64,000 nucleotides of DNA from Symbiodinium natans (GCA_905221605.1 CAJNDS010002460.1:187624-251623); one strand, 5' to 3'. Positions 50,578-60,463 are shown, counted from the first letter of the stretch. The notes: generated from the letters alone by a model not told the origin. Translations and numbers: made by a program.

Positions 50578-51107
50578 GGGATTGTTTGGGGTTTGGGGTT
50601 TGGGGTTTGGGGTTTAGGGTTTAGGGTTTAGGGGTTTCGGGTTTGTTAAGCATTTAAGGCTTGCGGCTTACAGTTGAGGGTTTAGGGTTTAGGCTTTGCA
50701 AAGATTAAGGGTTTGCGGCGTATCGAGCTATAGGGTTGACAAAAGGTTGCGGGTTTAGGGTGTAATTAGGGTTGCAGGCCCCGACAGTGAACTGGGGGGG
50801 GGGGGGGGTTAAGTTTCAATGGCAGGTAGAGGGTTGCAGGGCCCTAAACCCCACAAAACCCAAAACCCTCAACCCTAAACCCTCAACCCTAAAACCCTCA
50901 ACCCTATAAATACACATTGAGACATCTGGGTGTTTTTGGGTAAGAGGGCCGATGGCACGTAACAAACCGTTCCGAAGCAAGCCCAGTGAAGCTGAGATTT
51001 AAAGTCTCTCGGTCTGCGTGTGCAAGGCTTTAGCGTCTGGGGTCCAGGATTTCTTCGCTTTGTTCGTGCTTTGCTTTTACGCGCGTGCTTGTCTCTGTGT
51101 GTGTATA

Positions 51108-51130
51108 TGTATATATATATATATATGTAC
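51108..51130. repeat. AT microsatellite
   Basis: (TA)n of about ten units within an AT/GT-rich stretch. Confidence 0.9.
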
Positions 51131-51184
51131 ATTTATTTATCTACTTATACACATGTGTGTGCGCGCCGTTGTTTACCGTTTCAG

Positions 51185-51286
51185 GGGGTTCAAGGCTTCA
51201 AGGTGTGCCCCTCCCAGAACTTCGCCAGAAGATTCCAAAGCATGTTGCCGATGGCATGAGAGCCGTGAACTCTCCTAAGCCTGAGG
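51185..51286 (+). CDS. Exon candidate with telomere-unit donor
   Basis: TTTACCGTTTCAG|GG reads LQGVPLPELRQKIPKHVADG, then MRAVNSPKPE, and ends CTGAGG|GTTTAG at the start of a TTTAGGG array. Both boundaries are strong. Confidence 0.6.
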
Positions 51287-51375
51287 GTTTAGGGTTTAGG
51301 GTTTAGGGTTTGGGGTTTAGGGTTTGGGGTTTGGGGTTGAGGGTTTAGGGTTTACGGTTTAGGGTTTAGGGGTGC

Positions 51376-51467
51376 CTGGCGGAGGTTCTTCAGCAGCTCC
51401 CCTTTCTCAGCACCGGCAGGGATTGGAATTCCTCCCAAAGCAAGGCCCACGGCTTCATACCGAACGT
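51376..51467 (-). CDS. Exon candidate with GC donor
   Basis: ACACAAG|AC reads VRYEAVGLALGGIPIPAGAE, then KGELLKNLRQ, ending CGCCAG|GCACCC. Highly protein-like. Unknown family. Confidence 0.6.
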
Positions 51468-51630
51468 CTTGTGTTTAGGGCTTAGGGTGTAGGGTCTAAT
51501 TAAGGTTTAGGGTTTAGGGTTTAGGGTTTGGGGATCAAATAGGGTTCAGGATGTTAGGGCCTTTATGCTCTGAGGTCGCAGATTTTGGAAAGATGCAACT
51601 TCCACATACCAACTCTTGCCTGCTATTTAC

Positions 51631-51692
51631 GTGTCCCAAGCACACTCTGTCCCATTGCTCACGTCATATCGAACAGTGAGTACTGTCAGTTC
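51631..51692 (-). CDS. Exon candidate
   Basis: TTCCCTTTGCAG|GAA reads ELTVLTVRYDVSNGTECAWD, ending GGACAC|GTAAAT. Consensus sites at both ends. It is upstream of 51376-51467 on the minus strand, but the phases do not join directly. Confidence 0.6.
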
Positions 51693-52040
51693 CTGCAAAG
51701 GGAACCCTAAACCCTAAACCCTAAACCCTAAACCCTAAACCCTAAACCCTAAACCCTAAACCCCAAACCCTAAACCCAACAAGGGTGCGATGATTTAGAG
51801 ACCTAGGGCTTTAGGGCTACATCCGCAGGCACAGCCTGTATTTGGATGACCGGGGCGAGAGGGGGCAGATCTGCAATAGCAGCCCTCTTCGGGTGTGTAC
51901 GGGGTTTAGGGTTTAGGGTTTAGGGCTTAGGGTTTAGGGTTTAGGGTTTAGGGTTTAGGGTTTAGGGTTTAGGGTTTAGGGTTTAGGGTTTAGGGTTTAG
52001 GGTTTAGGGTGTCAGCATACTCCTGATCGTTTTTCGCGAA

Positions 52041-52106
52041 TCAAGAAAAGTCCCATGATTTCTTGATCAATGCCCGTGATGCCTTGGGAAGCTCCTTCCT
52101 CAAAGC
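52041..52106 (-). CDS. Probable terminal exon
   Basis: TATCACTTAG|GCT reads ALRKELPKASRALIKKSWDF, then S-stop, phase 0. Basic helix. Unknown family. Confidence 0.55.
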   Translation of the reverse strand, partial: ALRKELPKASRALIKKSWDFS

Positions 52107-52140
52107 CTAAGTGATACAGGTCTTGTTTAGGGTTTAGGGT

Positions 52141-52410
52141 TTAGGGTTTAGGGTTGTCCTCGCACAACTCGAGTTGTGGCGGATGAGGCCTTATAGGAGT
52201 TAGCCTTCTATTCGGATCCTGGCCTTTAGGGTGCAAACTTCTTTGTGCCCACGTCTTGAACTTGCGTTTGTGACCTTTTCTGCCAAGAACTTGTGTCAAG
52301 AAGGCAGTTGCCCATAAGTCCCACCCGAAACGCGTGATTTTGTGATTCGGAATGCAGAGATTTGGGTTTAGGTCTGAATTCTTTCTCTTAAGGGTTTTGA
52401 AATTTAGGGT
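52141..52410 (-). CDS. 89-codon open frame without ATG
   Basis: Reads GWDLWATAFLTQVLGRKGHK, then RKFKTWAQRSLHPKGQ and onward, closing in a TTTAGGG array. It is one of the longest frames outside repeats and has no start codon, as expected for an internal exon. A second minus frame is partly open. Confidence 0.5.
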   Translation of the reverse strand, partial: TLNFKTLKRKNSDLNPNLCIPNHKITRFGWDLWATAFLTQVLGRKGHKRKFKTWAQRSLHPKGQDPNRRLTPIRPHPPQLELCEDNPKP

Positions 52411-52715
52411 TTATAGGGCTTGGTGGTTTCCAATCTGGGTACTAGGATTTAGCAAGGCTTTGGTACGCAAAAGTCTGATAAGTGTCACTAGGGTCTCTGG
52501 GTAGTCGGCACTGTCGCTATTGACCCAGAATCCTGAGCTGTCCGGAACCCTACACCCCACACCGTACTTCCTAGACCCTCCCTAGAATTCAACCCTAAAC
52601 CCTAATCCCTAAGCCCTTGACCCTAAAGCCTAAGCCCTAAGCCCTAAACCCTAAGCCCTAAACCCTAAACCCTAAACCCATACCCTGGACTCCAAGGTCT
52701 CCAAAACCCGGGCGC

Positions 52716-52775
52716 TCAGCCGCCTGCGCGCTCGCACTCGCGCTGCAGATCCTTCGCCCGGAGGGATGACAATGC
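52716..52775 (-). CDS. Probable exon
   Basis: GGCTTCGCTAG|GCA reads ALSSLRAKDLQRECERAGG-stop, with an alternative GCGCAG|GCGGCT donor. Coiled-coil-like. Confidence 0.55.
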   Translation of the reverse strand, partial: ALSSLRAKDLQRECERAGG

Positions 52776-52865
52776 CTAGCGAAGCCGAAGGTCAGGGTTT
52801 AGGGTTTAGGGTTCAGGGTTCAGGCTTCAGGGTTTAGGGTTTATAGAAAATAGAAATTGTATAGG

Positions 52866-53178
52866 GATTGGGTCCAGAGTCTTGTGCGGGTTTGGTGCGG
52901 GTTTTGGGAGCCTTTATTCAAGGCCTCGAAAAAACGTGTTTGCTTTTGGGGTCCTTTTCGGGAACTCCCCAGATAGCCCATTTTGGTAGGTTTTTCTTCT
53001 TTTGAAAAGCAGGCTTTTTAGCTTTTTCTTGGGCCCAGAGTTTGGTGCGGATTTTGTGCGGGTTTTGATCGAGTTTGTCATGTTTCTTTGTGCTCAAAGC
53101 ACCGGTTTTTTCAACTTTGTTTGTAAGGTCGAAAAAGTTGGCGGCTTTTGGGGGTCTTTTGTGAGCGCCAAACTATGT
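52866..53178 (+). repeat. Two degenerate ~160-bp units next to the inverted satellite
   Basis: Both units start near TGGG(T/C)CCAGAGT, continue GGTGCGG.TTT..TGCGGGTTTT and end with a GGCTTTTGGGGTC-like motif. The open frame at 53002-53229 follows this repeat and is not treated as a gene. Confidence 0.6.
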
Positions 53179-53214
53179 TCTGGCCTTGTTTGGGGGTTTG
53201 TGTCAACCCAACAT

Positions 53215-53915
53215 AGTCAACATCACTGAAATTTGCTATTTGGAGGGTTTCCACGGACCAAACTAGCGAAAATCCCTATGCTTTGGCCTTAATTCAGGGT
53301 TTGTGAAGGCCCACAATGGTAAAAAAAAACAAGAAAATGGTGATTTCCAAGGCCGCCAAACTAGCGAACATCCCTATGTTTTGTCCTTAATTTAATTCAG
53401 GGTTTGTGAAGGCCCACAATGGTCCAAAATCACGAAAAGTTGCCATTTTGGTGATTTCCAAGGCCACCAAACTAGCGAAAATCCCCCTGTTTTGGCCTTA
53501 ATTCAGGATTTGTGAAGGCCCAATTGTCAAAATCACTAAACTTGGCCATTTGAGGGGTTTCCAAGGCCGCCAATAGGGACAATCCCTGTGTTTGGCCTTA
53601 ATTCAGGGTTTGTGAAGGCCCAAAATGGTCAAAATCACTAAGATTGGCCTGTTGGCGCCAACCTAGGGAAAATCCCTATGTCTTGGCCTTAATTCAGGGT
53701 TTGTGAAGGCCCACAATGGTCAAACATCACGAAAATCTACCATTTTGGTGATTTCCAGGGCCACCAAACTAGCGAACATCCCTATGTTTTGTCCTTAATT
53801 TAATTCAGGGTTTGTGAAGGCCTGGCCATTTGGGGGGTTTCCACGGGCCAAGCTAGGGAGAATCCCTACGTTTTGGCATTAAATCAGGGTTTGTGAAGGC
53901 GCACCATTGTGCTTG
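53215..53915 (-). repeat. ~110-bp satellite, inverted locus
   Basis: Units read CCAAACTAGCGAAAATCCCT, ATGTTTTGGCCTTAATTCAG and GGTTTGTGAAGGCCCA. This is the reverse complement of the 5-7 kb satellite, about 47 kb away and in opposite orientation. Confidence 0.9.
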
Positions 53916-54170
53916 GTGATACAATTTCTATTTATACAGGTCTTGAGGGTGTAGGGTTTAAGGTTCAGGGTTTAAGGCTTTATTCCGGTTTAGGGTTGAA
54001 ATAGGGGCTAGACCTGTGGGTGTAGGTGCCCTGCTGGTTATAGCCCTAAACCCTTTTTAAGGCACTTAAACTCTGTGATCCCAAAGCCCAAGAATCCCCA
54101 ACCCAAAGCCTATGATCCCCAAACCCTCAACCACGGAGTTTAGGGTTTAGGGTTTAGGGTTTAGGGTTTA

Positions 54171-54502
54171 ATCCGAGCATCAGTTTAATTAATACCCCCA
54201 CATTTAAAGAAATTTTTTTTGGCCGGAAGCCCGTCGGAAGACTACTTTCCATTAGGGTGGATTTCGTATGGGACAAAACCCCCACATTTAAAGGAATTTT
54301 TTTTGGGGGGGTTCAAAAATCTGTCGGCAGGCTTCTTGTTTTGCTTGCGGAGACGCAAAGCTACAGCACCTCAGGGATCTGCAGCCTTTTGTTTTTAATA
54401 GAGAATCAATACAGGGCCATGGTCCAACTATTGCGGAACCCTGCATTCCTTATTGTGGAGGGGGGGGGGGGGGGCCCCCACCAATTAAACAGAAGCTCGG
54501 AT
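54171..54502 (+). mobile_element. TIR element inserted at a TA inside a TTTAGGG array (Tc1/mariner-like MITE)
   Basis: 332 bp. Left end ATCCGAGCATCAGTTTAATT and right end (reversed) ATCCGAGCTTCTGTTTAATT match at 18 of 20 positions. The flanks read GGGTTTA| and |TAGGGTTT, so the array unit TTTAGGG is split with TA duplicated, the target-site signature of Tc1/mariner elements. Inside, CCCCACATTTAAAG.AATTTT occurs twice, 85 bp apart. An 82-codon frame (54257-54505) is open but resembles no transposase, so the element is probably non-autonomous. Confidence 0.8.
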
Positions 54503-54751
54503 TAGGGTTTAGGGTTTAGGGTTTAGGGTTTAGGGTTTAGGGTTTAGGGTTAGGGTTTAGGGTTGAGGGTTCAGGGTTGAGGGTTTAGGGTTTAGGGTTT
54601 TGGGTTTAGGGATGCCCAAACCCTGATCCACCCCTCACCGCCTCCATCTCATCCAGCGCTCCTTCTGCACTGATACCGTCGAGCCTGCGAGCCCCAAACC
54701 CTCAACCCTAAACCCTAGACTTGACACCCTAAACCCTAAACAATAAACCCG

Positions 54752-54835
54752 AAACCCGAACCCCGAACCCCGAACCCCGAAACCCCGAAACCCCGAAACC
54801 CCGAAACCCCGAAACCCCGAAACCCCGAAACCCTA
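54752..54835 (-). repeat. CCCCGAAA (TTTCGGGG) 8-bp array
   Basis: About eight CCCCGAAA octamers between GAACCCC and CCCTAAA units. Confidence 0.9.
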
Positions 54836-55324
54836 AACCCTAAACCCTAAACCCTAAACCCTAAAACCTAAACCCTAAACCCTAAACCCTAAAACCTACC
54901 AGCAGGTTCCAACAGCCCGCTCAAAAAAAACACTCAGCCCCTAAACCCTAAACCCTAAACCCTAAACCCTAAACCCTAAACCTCCTATTAAGAGGAGCTT
55001 TATGACCCGAATGCCAGGCCTGGGAACCTGCGCCGGTTCCACGCCCAGACGCTGCCACCGCACCTCTGCCGCGAGACTCTTTTGGGGTTAGGGTTTAGGG
55101 TTCAGGGTTCAGGGTTTAGGGTTTGGGGTTTGGGGTTTAGGGTTTAGGGGGTTTGTGCAAAGTGTAGAGTTTAAAGTTTGGGATTTAGGGTTTGTATAGA
55201 GTGTAAAGTTTAGGGTTTAAAGTTTTGGGTTTCGAGGTTAGAAGTTTGGGTTTAGTTGGGTTTTCGAGCTTAGGGTTGTTTGTATAGTGGTAAGCTCCCT
55301 GGCAAAGAGAAGCCTCAAATCACA

Positions 55325-55392
55325 TCCTTAGTTGCTGAGCACATAAGCCCGCCATAAGCCCCACAAAAGTGTACACTTTCAGTTCTATAGGG
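55325..55392 (+). repeat. Interspersed element D, copy 2
   Basis: Same orientation and about 80 % similar to 101-162. It carries an extra CATAAGCCC-like repeat. Confidence 0.7.
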
Positions 55393-55879
55393 GATGATTG
55401 TATGGGGGGGGGGGTGTCAAGGGGGGGTCCTGGGGAGGGTTTAGGGTTTAGGGTTTAGGGTTAGGGTTTGGGTTTAGGGTTCTGGTTGTGGTATAGGGGG
55501 TTCGTTTGTTTAGGTTTAAGCGCTCGAAGCCTAGTGTTTGGGGTTTTGGGGGCTTTAAGGCTTGCAACCTATTGAATCGAATGGCTCAACTGTCGGAACT
55601 TCCCCGAAACCCCAACCCTAAACCCAAAACCCTAAAGCTAATGGGGCTTGTAGTTCCAAGAGCAACCTGGGCATGAAAATTAGAGGTTACCCTCGAGTTT
55701 ATGGTGGAACTGAACCCAGAAACAAAGAGACGAAGGGGCCAAACTTAGGGGTTCAGGGTTTAGGGTTGAGGGGGTTTAGGGTTTAGGTTTTAGGGTCTAG
55801 GGTTTGGGGTTCGGGGTTTGGTGTTTCGGGCTTAATAACAAGGGTTTGAGAGTTCTGAGCAAGTTTCCCCACTCCTCAC

Positions 55880-56000
55880 CTGGACATCGTCCTCCTCCTG
55901 AAACCCTAGACCCTCGACCCTCGACCCTAACCCTAAACCCTAAGCCCCCACCTGGAGATGGTCGTCCTCTGCGTCCTCCGCCTGCGGAGCGGAGGACGTC
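55880..56000 (-). CDS. Acidic exon plus 18-nt micro-exon
   Basis: 56000-55952 (GCCAAG|G to CTCCAG|GTGGGG) reads TSSAPQAEDAEDDHLQ. 55897-55880 (GTTTCAG|GAG to GTCCAG|GTGAGG) is an 18-nt exon reading EEDDVQ. The exons join in phase and continue the acidic character. The intervening intron is CCCTAAA-like. Confidence 0.6.
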
Positions 56001-56087
56001 CTTGGCACATGAGGGTTCGTCGATGGATCCAGGGGGGAGGGGGCTTAGGGTTTAGGGTTTGGGGTTTAGGGTTTAGGGTTTAGGGGT

Positions 56088-56276
56088 TTGCCAACCGCAC
56101 AACGTTCCCACAATGGACGTCGAGACAAAGACTCTCCTAGCGAACGCGCAGTGAGGAGCAACAAAAAGCAAAGGCTGCATGTGTTCTGCTCGCATCAGCC
56201 CAGGCGTTCCCACAATGGACGTCGAGACACAGACTCTACAAGCGAACGTGCGCTGAGGAGCCTCACCATATTATAA
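56088..56276 (+). CDS. Frame with a duplicated 19-residue motif
   Basis: RSHNGRRDKDSPSERAVRS and RSHNGRRDTDSTSERALRS are encoded by a ~56-bp DNA duplication (56104-56160 and 56208-56264). Two of the differences between copies are synonymous and four nucleotide changes alter residues. Arg/Ser-rich. Product unknown. Confidence 0.45.
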   Translation: MPTAQRSHNGRRDKDSPSERAVRSNKKQRLHVFCSHQPRRSHNGRRDTDSTSERALRSLTIL

Positions 56277-56936
56277 GACCCCTCACAAAAGGTAGAAACT
56301 AAGTTCCAAAACAAAAACACTTTCGGTCGAAACTTTCGGTCAAACAATTTTGGGACCCAAAACCTATACAATTTCGATAAACCCTAACCCTAAACCCTAA
56401 ACCCTAAACCCTGAACCCTAAACCCTTAACCCTAAATCCTAAACCCTAAACCTAAACCCTAAACCCTAAACCCGAAACCCTAAAGCCACGGTGTTGGATC
56501 CCGTGCCCTTCACTGCAGGCAAGGCGCGGGCTGCCCGCTTCGTCCAATCCATCAAAATCGAACATCCTAAGCCCCGAAGACCCAGAAGCTGCGGTGAGAC
56601 GTCTACACCCTACATGAGTTGTTAGGGTTGAGGGTTGAGGGTTGAGGGTTTAGGGTTTAGGGTTGAGGGTTGAGGGTTGAGGGTTTAGGGTTTAGGGTTT
56701 AGGGTTTAGGGTTTAGGCTTCGGCTTCTGCTTTTTGTGAGGTCAGGTCAGAGGCTCTTTGGCTTGTTTAGGGTTTAGGGTTTGGGGTTTGGGGTTTGGGG
56801 TTTGGGGTTTACGGTTTGGGGTTTAGGGCTCAAGGCGCTATAGAACAGGTACCCTAAACCCCAAACCCCAAACCCTAAACCCCAAACCCTAAACCCTAAA
56901 CCCTAAACCCCTAAACCCAAAACCCTAAGCCCATGA

Positions 56937-57019
56937 AAGGAATCAACTACAGCTGTGGAGCACACGGCTTGCAGCACCAGCGATGAACACGCCACAGCTA
57001 CGCCAAAAGCTAGTGTTCT
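56937..57019 (+). CDS. Exon-like island
   Basis: ATGAAAG|GAA reads ESTTAVEHTACSTSDEHATA, then TPKASVL, into a TTTAGGG array. The minus strand is open too. Confidence 0.4.
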
Positions 57020-57250
57020 TAGGGTTTAGGGCTTAGGGCTTAGGGTTTAGGGTTTAGGGTTTAGGGTTTAGGGTAACGCGAGTCAGCAGAACCAAAACGG
57101 ACGACGCACAAGGTGTGCCAGGATGCGCAAAGACAATCGGAATTCCTAAACCCGAAACCCGAAACCCGAAACCCTAAACCCTAAAGCCTAAACCCTAAAC
57201 CCTAAACCCAAACCCCGACTTGTTCCTGTTTCCCAGGAGGAACTTTAGAC

Positions 57251-57333
57251 TCTGGATGGCAGGCGCTTTGATTTGAAACCCGGAACCCTGGATCCTACAC
57301 GGAGGGCTAAGAATGGCTCACGGCATACAGGTC
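57251..57333 (+). CDS. Exon candidate
   Basis: GAACTTTAG|ACT reads TLDGRRFDLKPGTLDPTRRA, then KNGSRHT, ending CATACAG|GTCTGG. An alternative acceptor (TGTTTCCCAG|G) lies 15 bp upstream. Confidence 0.5.
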
Positions 57334-57450
57334 TGGTTTAGGGTTTCGGGTTTAGGGCTTCGGGTTTAGGGTTTCGGGGTTTTGGGTTTAGGGATTCCGG
57401 GCTTAAGGTTTAGGGGGGGTTCTAGAGCTCTGGGGTTTCTGTTGCGACAG

Positions 57451-57555
57451 GTCACGGTAGTGGCCAGAAGGTGTAGAGCATACCATGGAGTGACGCAGAG
57501 CCCCTGCGAAACACTTGCCTTGCGTATGGGTATCTTCCTAGACCGGAAGCCCTAA
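57451..57555 (+). CDS. Probable terminal exon
   Basis: TCTGTTGCGACAG|GTC reads VTVVARRCRAYHGVTQSPCE, then TLALRMGIFLDRKP, the stop being formed by CCCTAA of the next array. Confidence 0.6.
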   Translation, partial: VTVVARRCRAYHGVTQSPCETLALRMGIFLDRKP

Positions 57556-57599
57556 ACCCCAAACCCGATATTCCCCAGAATCCCCCTAAACCCCAAACC

Positions 57600-57678
57600 C
57601 TACACCCTAAACCCTAAATCCTAAACCCTAAATCCTAAACCCTAAATCCTAAACCCTAAATCCTAAACCCTAAACCCC
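57600..57678 (-). repeat. 14-bp higher-order telomere-like repeat
   Basis: CCCTAAATCCTAAA repeated about four and a half times. Alternate units carry the same C-to-T change, so a dimer was amplified. Confidence 0.9.
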
Positions 57679-57687
57679 CTTCTGTAG

Positions 57688-57767
57688 GGTACAATGTCGC
57701 TCTAGATCAGGGGCTGAGTTCGCAGGAGTCCGGCCTGCTCCTGGCAGGCTGCCACCGTGGGGCCTGG
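57688..57767 (+). CDS. Exon candidate with telomere-unit donor
   Basis: CCCTTCTGTAG|GG reads YNVALDQGLSSQESGLLLAG, then CHRGAW, ending GCCTGG|GTTTAG exactly at the first unit of a TTTAGGG array. Confidence 0.6.
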
Positions 57768-57920
57768 GTTTAGGGTTTAGGGTTTAGGGTTTAGGGTTTA
57801 GGGTTTAGGGTTTAGGGTTTAGGGTTTAAGGTGCAAGGTTTAGGGTTTAGGGTTTAGGGTTTAGGGTTAAGGGCTTAGGGTTGGGGCTTTTTCATATTTG
57901 CGGCTGCCCTGGAAACTGGT

Positions 57921-58040
57921 TTACGCTGTTGGGTTGTCGTCACTTTCCGGGTTTTGGGGTTCAAGGCATTCAGGGTTTACGGGTTCGGGGCCTGGGGGGA
58001 TTGACAAAGCCCTAGAAACATGAACTTCCTGTGGGTTGTA
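57921..58040 (-). CDS. Exon-like island, Pro/Glu-rich
   Basis: The minus frame reads PGPEPVNPECLEPQNPESDD, then NPTA-stop, downstream of MITE C copy 3. The plus strand is also open. Confidence 0.35.
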   Translation of the reverse strand, partial: YNPQEVHVSRALSIPPGPEPVNPECLEPQNPESDDNPTA

Positions 58041-58165
58041 TGGGGTTAGTTGGGATGTTCCCCGTATGCTGACAGTCCCGAAGGTCCTGAATAGAAACCA
58101 TAGTACCCCCCTGTTAACATCCCTATGCATAGACTGTTAGTCTAAGGGGAAGCATCCCAACCCCA
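58041..58165 (+). mobile_element. MITE-like family C, copy 3
   Basis: Left TGGGGTTAGTTGGGATGTTC pairs with right GAAGCATCCCAACCCCA. The inner TAGACTGTTAGTCTAAGGGG continues the family pattern. Confidence 0.75.
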
Positions 58166-58479
58166 CGCCCTAAGCCCCTAACCCTAAACCCTAAACCCTA
58201 AACCCTAAACCCTAAACCCTACACTCTAAACCAGTGGCCAACACACAGGGCTCCAAAAGGGGTACCCTTTTCCCAAGTTGTATGGGGTTATGTAAGTCTT
58301 CGGGCGCATAGAAGCTAAACAAGTCCGTTCCAAAACAGTTGCAGCCGTGCTGGCAGCTCCACCCCCAACCCTAAACCCCCCATTTCCACATGTTTCGGCT
58401 AGGCTGCGTTGGAGGACTTTGAGATAGTGGAGGGTTGATCAGGGTTTAGGGTTTAGGGCTTGCGGTTTAGGGTTTATGG

Positions 58480-58600
58480 CTTAAGTCGAACCGGACCCTG
58501 GGATCAGCCCCATGTGAAGGATCCTCATTTGCAAGCCTTCAACGAACAGCGTATCCTGCGGATGCAGCTAGACGGCCAGCTTCCTAGGCAGGCTAGCTAG
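58480..58600 (+). CDS. Probable terminal exon
   Basis: Reads PWDQPHVKDPHLQAFNEQRI, then LRMQLDGQLPRQAS and TAG. Strongly protein-like. The start boundary is uncertain (opens in a TTTAGGG-like stretch). Confidence 0.55.
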
Positions 58601-58623
58601 GACGCAGAATTGGCCCTTCTTCC

Positions 58624-58662
58624 CTTTTTTTTTTTTTTTTTTTTTTTGGGGGGGGGGGGGGT
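58624..58662 (+). repeat. T-run followed by G-run
   Basis: About 24 T then about 15 G, followed by GTTC. It is the same T-then-G order as at 14170, 54290 and, on the minus strand, 990-1020 and 61354-61391. Confidence 0.9.
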
Positions 58663-58777
58663 TCAGGTTCTCTTCTAACCCCATTTAAACCAAAACGTGC
58701 ACCGTGCTCGTTCCTAAGTTACTCCCTGGGTCTAGCTAGATGTCACCTGAGTCACCAGCGCATGGAACCACCAGGGT

Positions 58778-58892
58778 TCAGGGTTTACGGTTTCTTGGGC
58801 TGATGGCTTGCTTTTGGTGGGGCCCGTTGCGCAGGGCATCGTTTTTGTTGGGGGCGGGCCGGGGGAGGGGGGTGTCTTCAAGGTTGGATGTC
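58778..58892 (-). CDS. Probable terminal exon
   Basis: GGGGTCTTCAG|G, then TSNLEDTPLPRPAPNKNDAL, RNGPHQKQAISPRNRKP and TGA. AG|G phase. The overlapping plus frame 58740-58970 is judged a shadow. Confidence 0.6.
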
Positions 58893-59059
58893 CTGAAGAC
58901 CCCGCAAGTGACAAGTCCTCACCCGCATCCAGAGGATTGTGTACTGTTGGCCCTAAACCTTAAACCCTAAACTCAAACCCCGCGCCTCAGGGTTTAGGGT
59001 TTAGGGTTTAGGGTTTAGGGTTTAGGGTTTAGGGTTTAGGGCCGCAAGCCTTGAGCCCC

Positions 59060-59106
59060 TAAAGCCCTGAGGTTCTGGCAGCTGCTGGCCCAAAAACGCT
59101 CCAGGC
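59060..59106 (-). CDS. Short exon-like island
   Basis: ACGTAAG|GCC reads AWSVFGPAAARTSG. It is upstream of 58778-58892 on the same strand. Confidence 0.4.
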
Positions 59107-59399
59107 CTTACGTTTTAGGGTTTAGGGTTTAGGGTTTAGGGTTTAGGGTTTAGGGTTTAGGGTTTAGGGTTAGGGGAGGGAACATGCTTTGCAGGTTTTG
59201 GGGTGTAGGGCTTTTGGGTTTAGGGTGTAGGGTTTGGGATTTAGGGCTTTTGGGATGTTGAGAAGTGGTTCTAGGTTTCCCTAGGCTAAACCCTAAACCC
59301 TAAACCCTGAGAAAGTTAGGGTTTAGGGCTTAGGGCTTAGGGCTTCGGGTTTAGGGTTTAGGGTTTAGGGTTTCAAGAGTGTAGGGCTTCGGGCGAAGC

Positions 59400-59640
59400 T
59401 TCGGGCTTCGAACGGCAAAAACCAATTGGGTTTAGAGCTTCGTGTTTCAGACTTCCACCTAGGCCCAAAGATCGCAAGGCCCAACACCCCCAAAACTATA
59501 AAGGCCGAATAAAGGCCAGAAACGCGAAGTTGCAAGCTATAAAGGCATGAAGCCCTATAAAGGCATGAAACCCCCGCAAAAAAAAAAGAAACGAAACCAC
59601 CCTAAAAGCCAAAACCCCTGAAGACTAGAAATCTCGCGCC
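59400..59640 (+). other. Non-coding island with TATAAAGGC repeats
   Basis: ACTATAAAGGC, CTATAAAGGCATGAA and related words occur four times in 120 bp. No open frame is convincing. Confidence 0.4.
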
Positions 59641-59858
59641 CGCATCTGAAGCCTAGGATTTCAGGGTTTTAGAGTTCAGGGTTTAGGGTTTAGGGTAAGG
59701 GTTTGGGGTTTAGGCTAAGGGTTCAGGGTTCAGGGTTCAGGGTTCAGGGCTCAGGGTTTAGGGTTTAGGGTTTAGGGTTTAGGGTTTAGGGTTTAGGGTT
59801 TAGGGTTTAGGGTTTAGGGTTTAGGGTTTAGGGTTTAGGGTTTAGGGCTTCCGTTCAG

Positions 59859-59959
59859 GGTGTTGCGGCTCTGCTGAGCATCCCAACCCGGGTGTGATCT
59901 TCGCCATGAGCGAGAGAGGGTTCAGCTCTTTGTCCTGCATGCAGATTTTGGGATGGGCA
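59859..59959 (+). CDS. Exon candidate with telomere-unit donor
   Basis: CTTCCGTTCAG|GG reads CCGSAEHPNPGVIFAMSERG, then FSSLSCMQILGWA, ending GGGCA|GTTTAG at a TTTAGGG array. Confidence 0.6.
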
Positions 59960-59991
59960 GTTTAGGGTTTAGGGTTTAGGGTTTAGCACAG

Positions 59992-60190
59992 GATACTCAG
60001 CGCCAGTTCGAGGGACGAAAGTGGGACCTACTGCAAACCGAAACCCCGCACCTCCCACAACACTACCGAATGTCAAAGTGCTGACGCTGGACAGACAGCC
60101 GAGCTCTCAGACGATGGTCGAGTCTACTTTACATGCTTGCAAGGCCTGGGAAACCTGCACGAACTGTCTCCGGACCATAACCCCCTCAAC
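59992..60190 (+). CDS. Long exon candidate, Cys-containing
   Basis: AGCACAG|G, then ILSASSRDESGTYCKPKPRT, TECQSADAGQTAELSDDGRV and YFTCLQGLGNLHELSPDHNP. Open for about 65 codons with no ATG at the start. Possible GC donor at TTGCAAG|GCCTGG. An extracellular-like Cys pattern, but no family is assigned. The ATG frame at 60021 is out of phase with this one. Confidence 0.55.
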
Positions 60191-60463
60191 CCCTCAACCC
60201 CTCAACCCACCCTAAACCCTAAACCCGTAAACCCCTGAACCTCATCCAACATTTTCGGTTCTTCCCTGCCCTAGTAGGAAACCCGAAGTACGGGCCTTTC
60301 AGTTGGGTCCCCTGTGAATATAACCCTACACACACTATACACCCCTTTAAACCAGGGTAAGAGACCCTAAACCCTAAACCCTACACCCTACACCCTAAAC
60401 CCTAAACCCTAAACCCAAAACCCTAAACCCTAAACCCTAAACCATACTAAAAGCCTACCTTAG

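Noticed and set aside
53002-53229. 75-codon ORF
   Set aside because: It spans a degenerate tandem repeat and the edge of the satellite.
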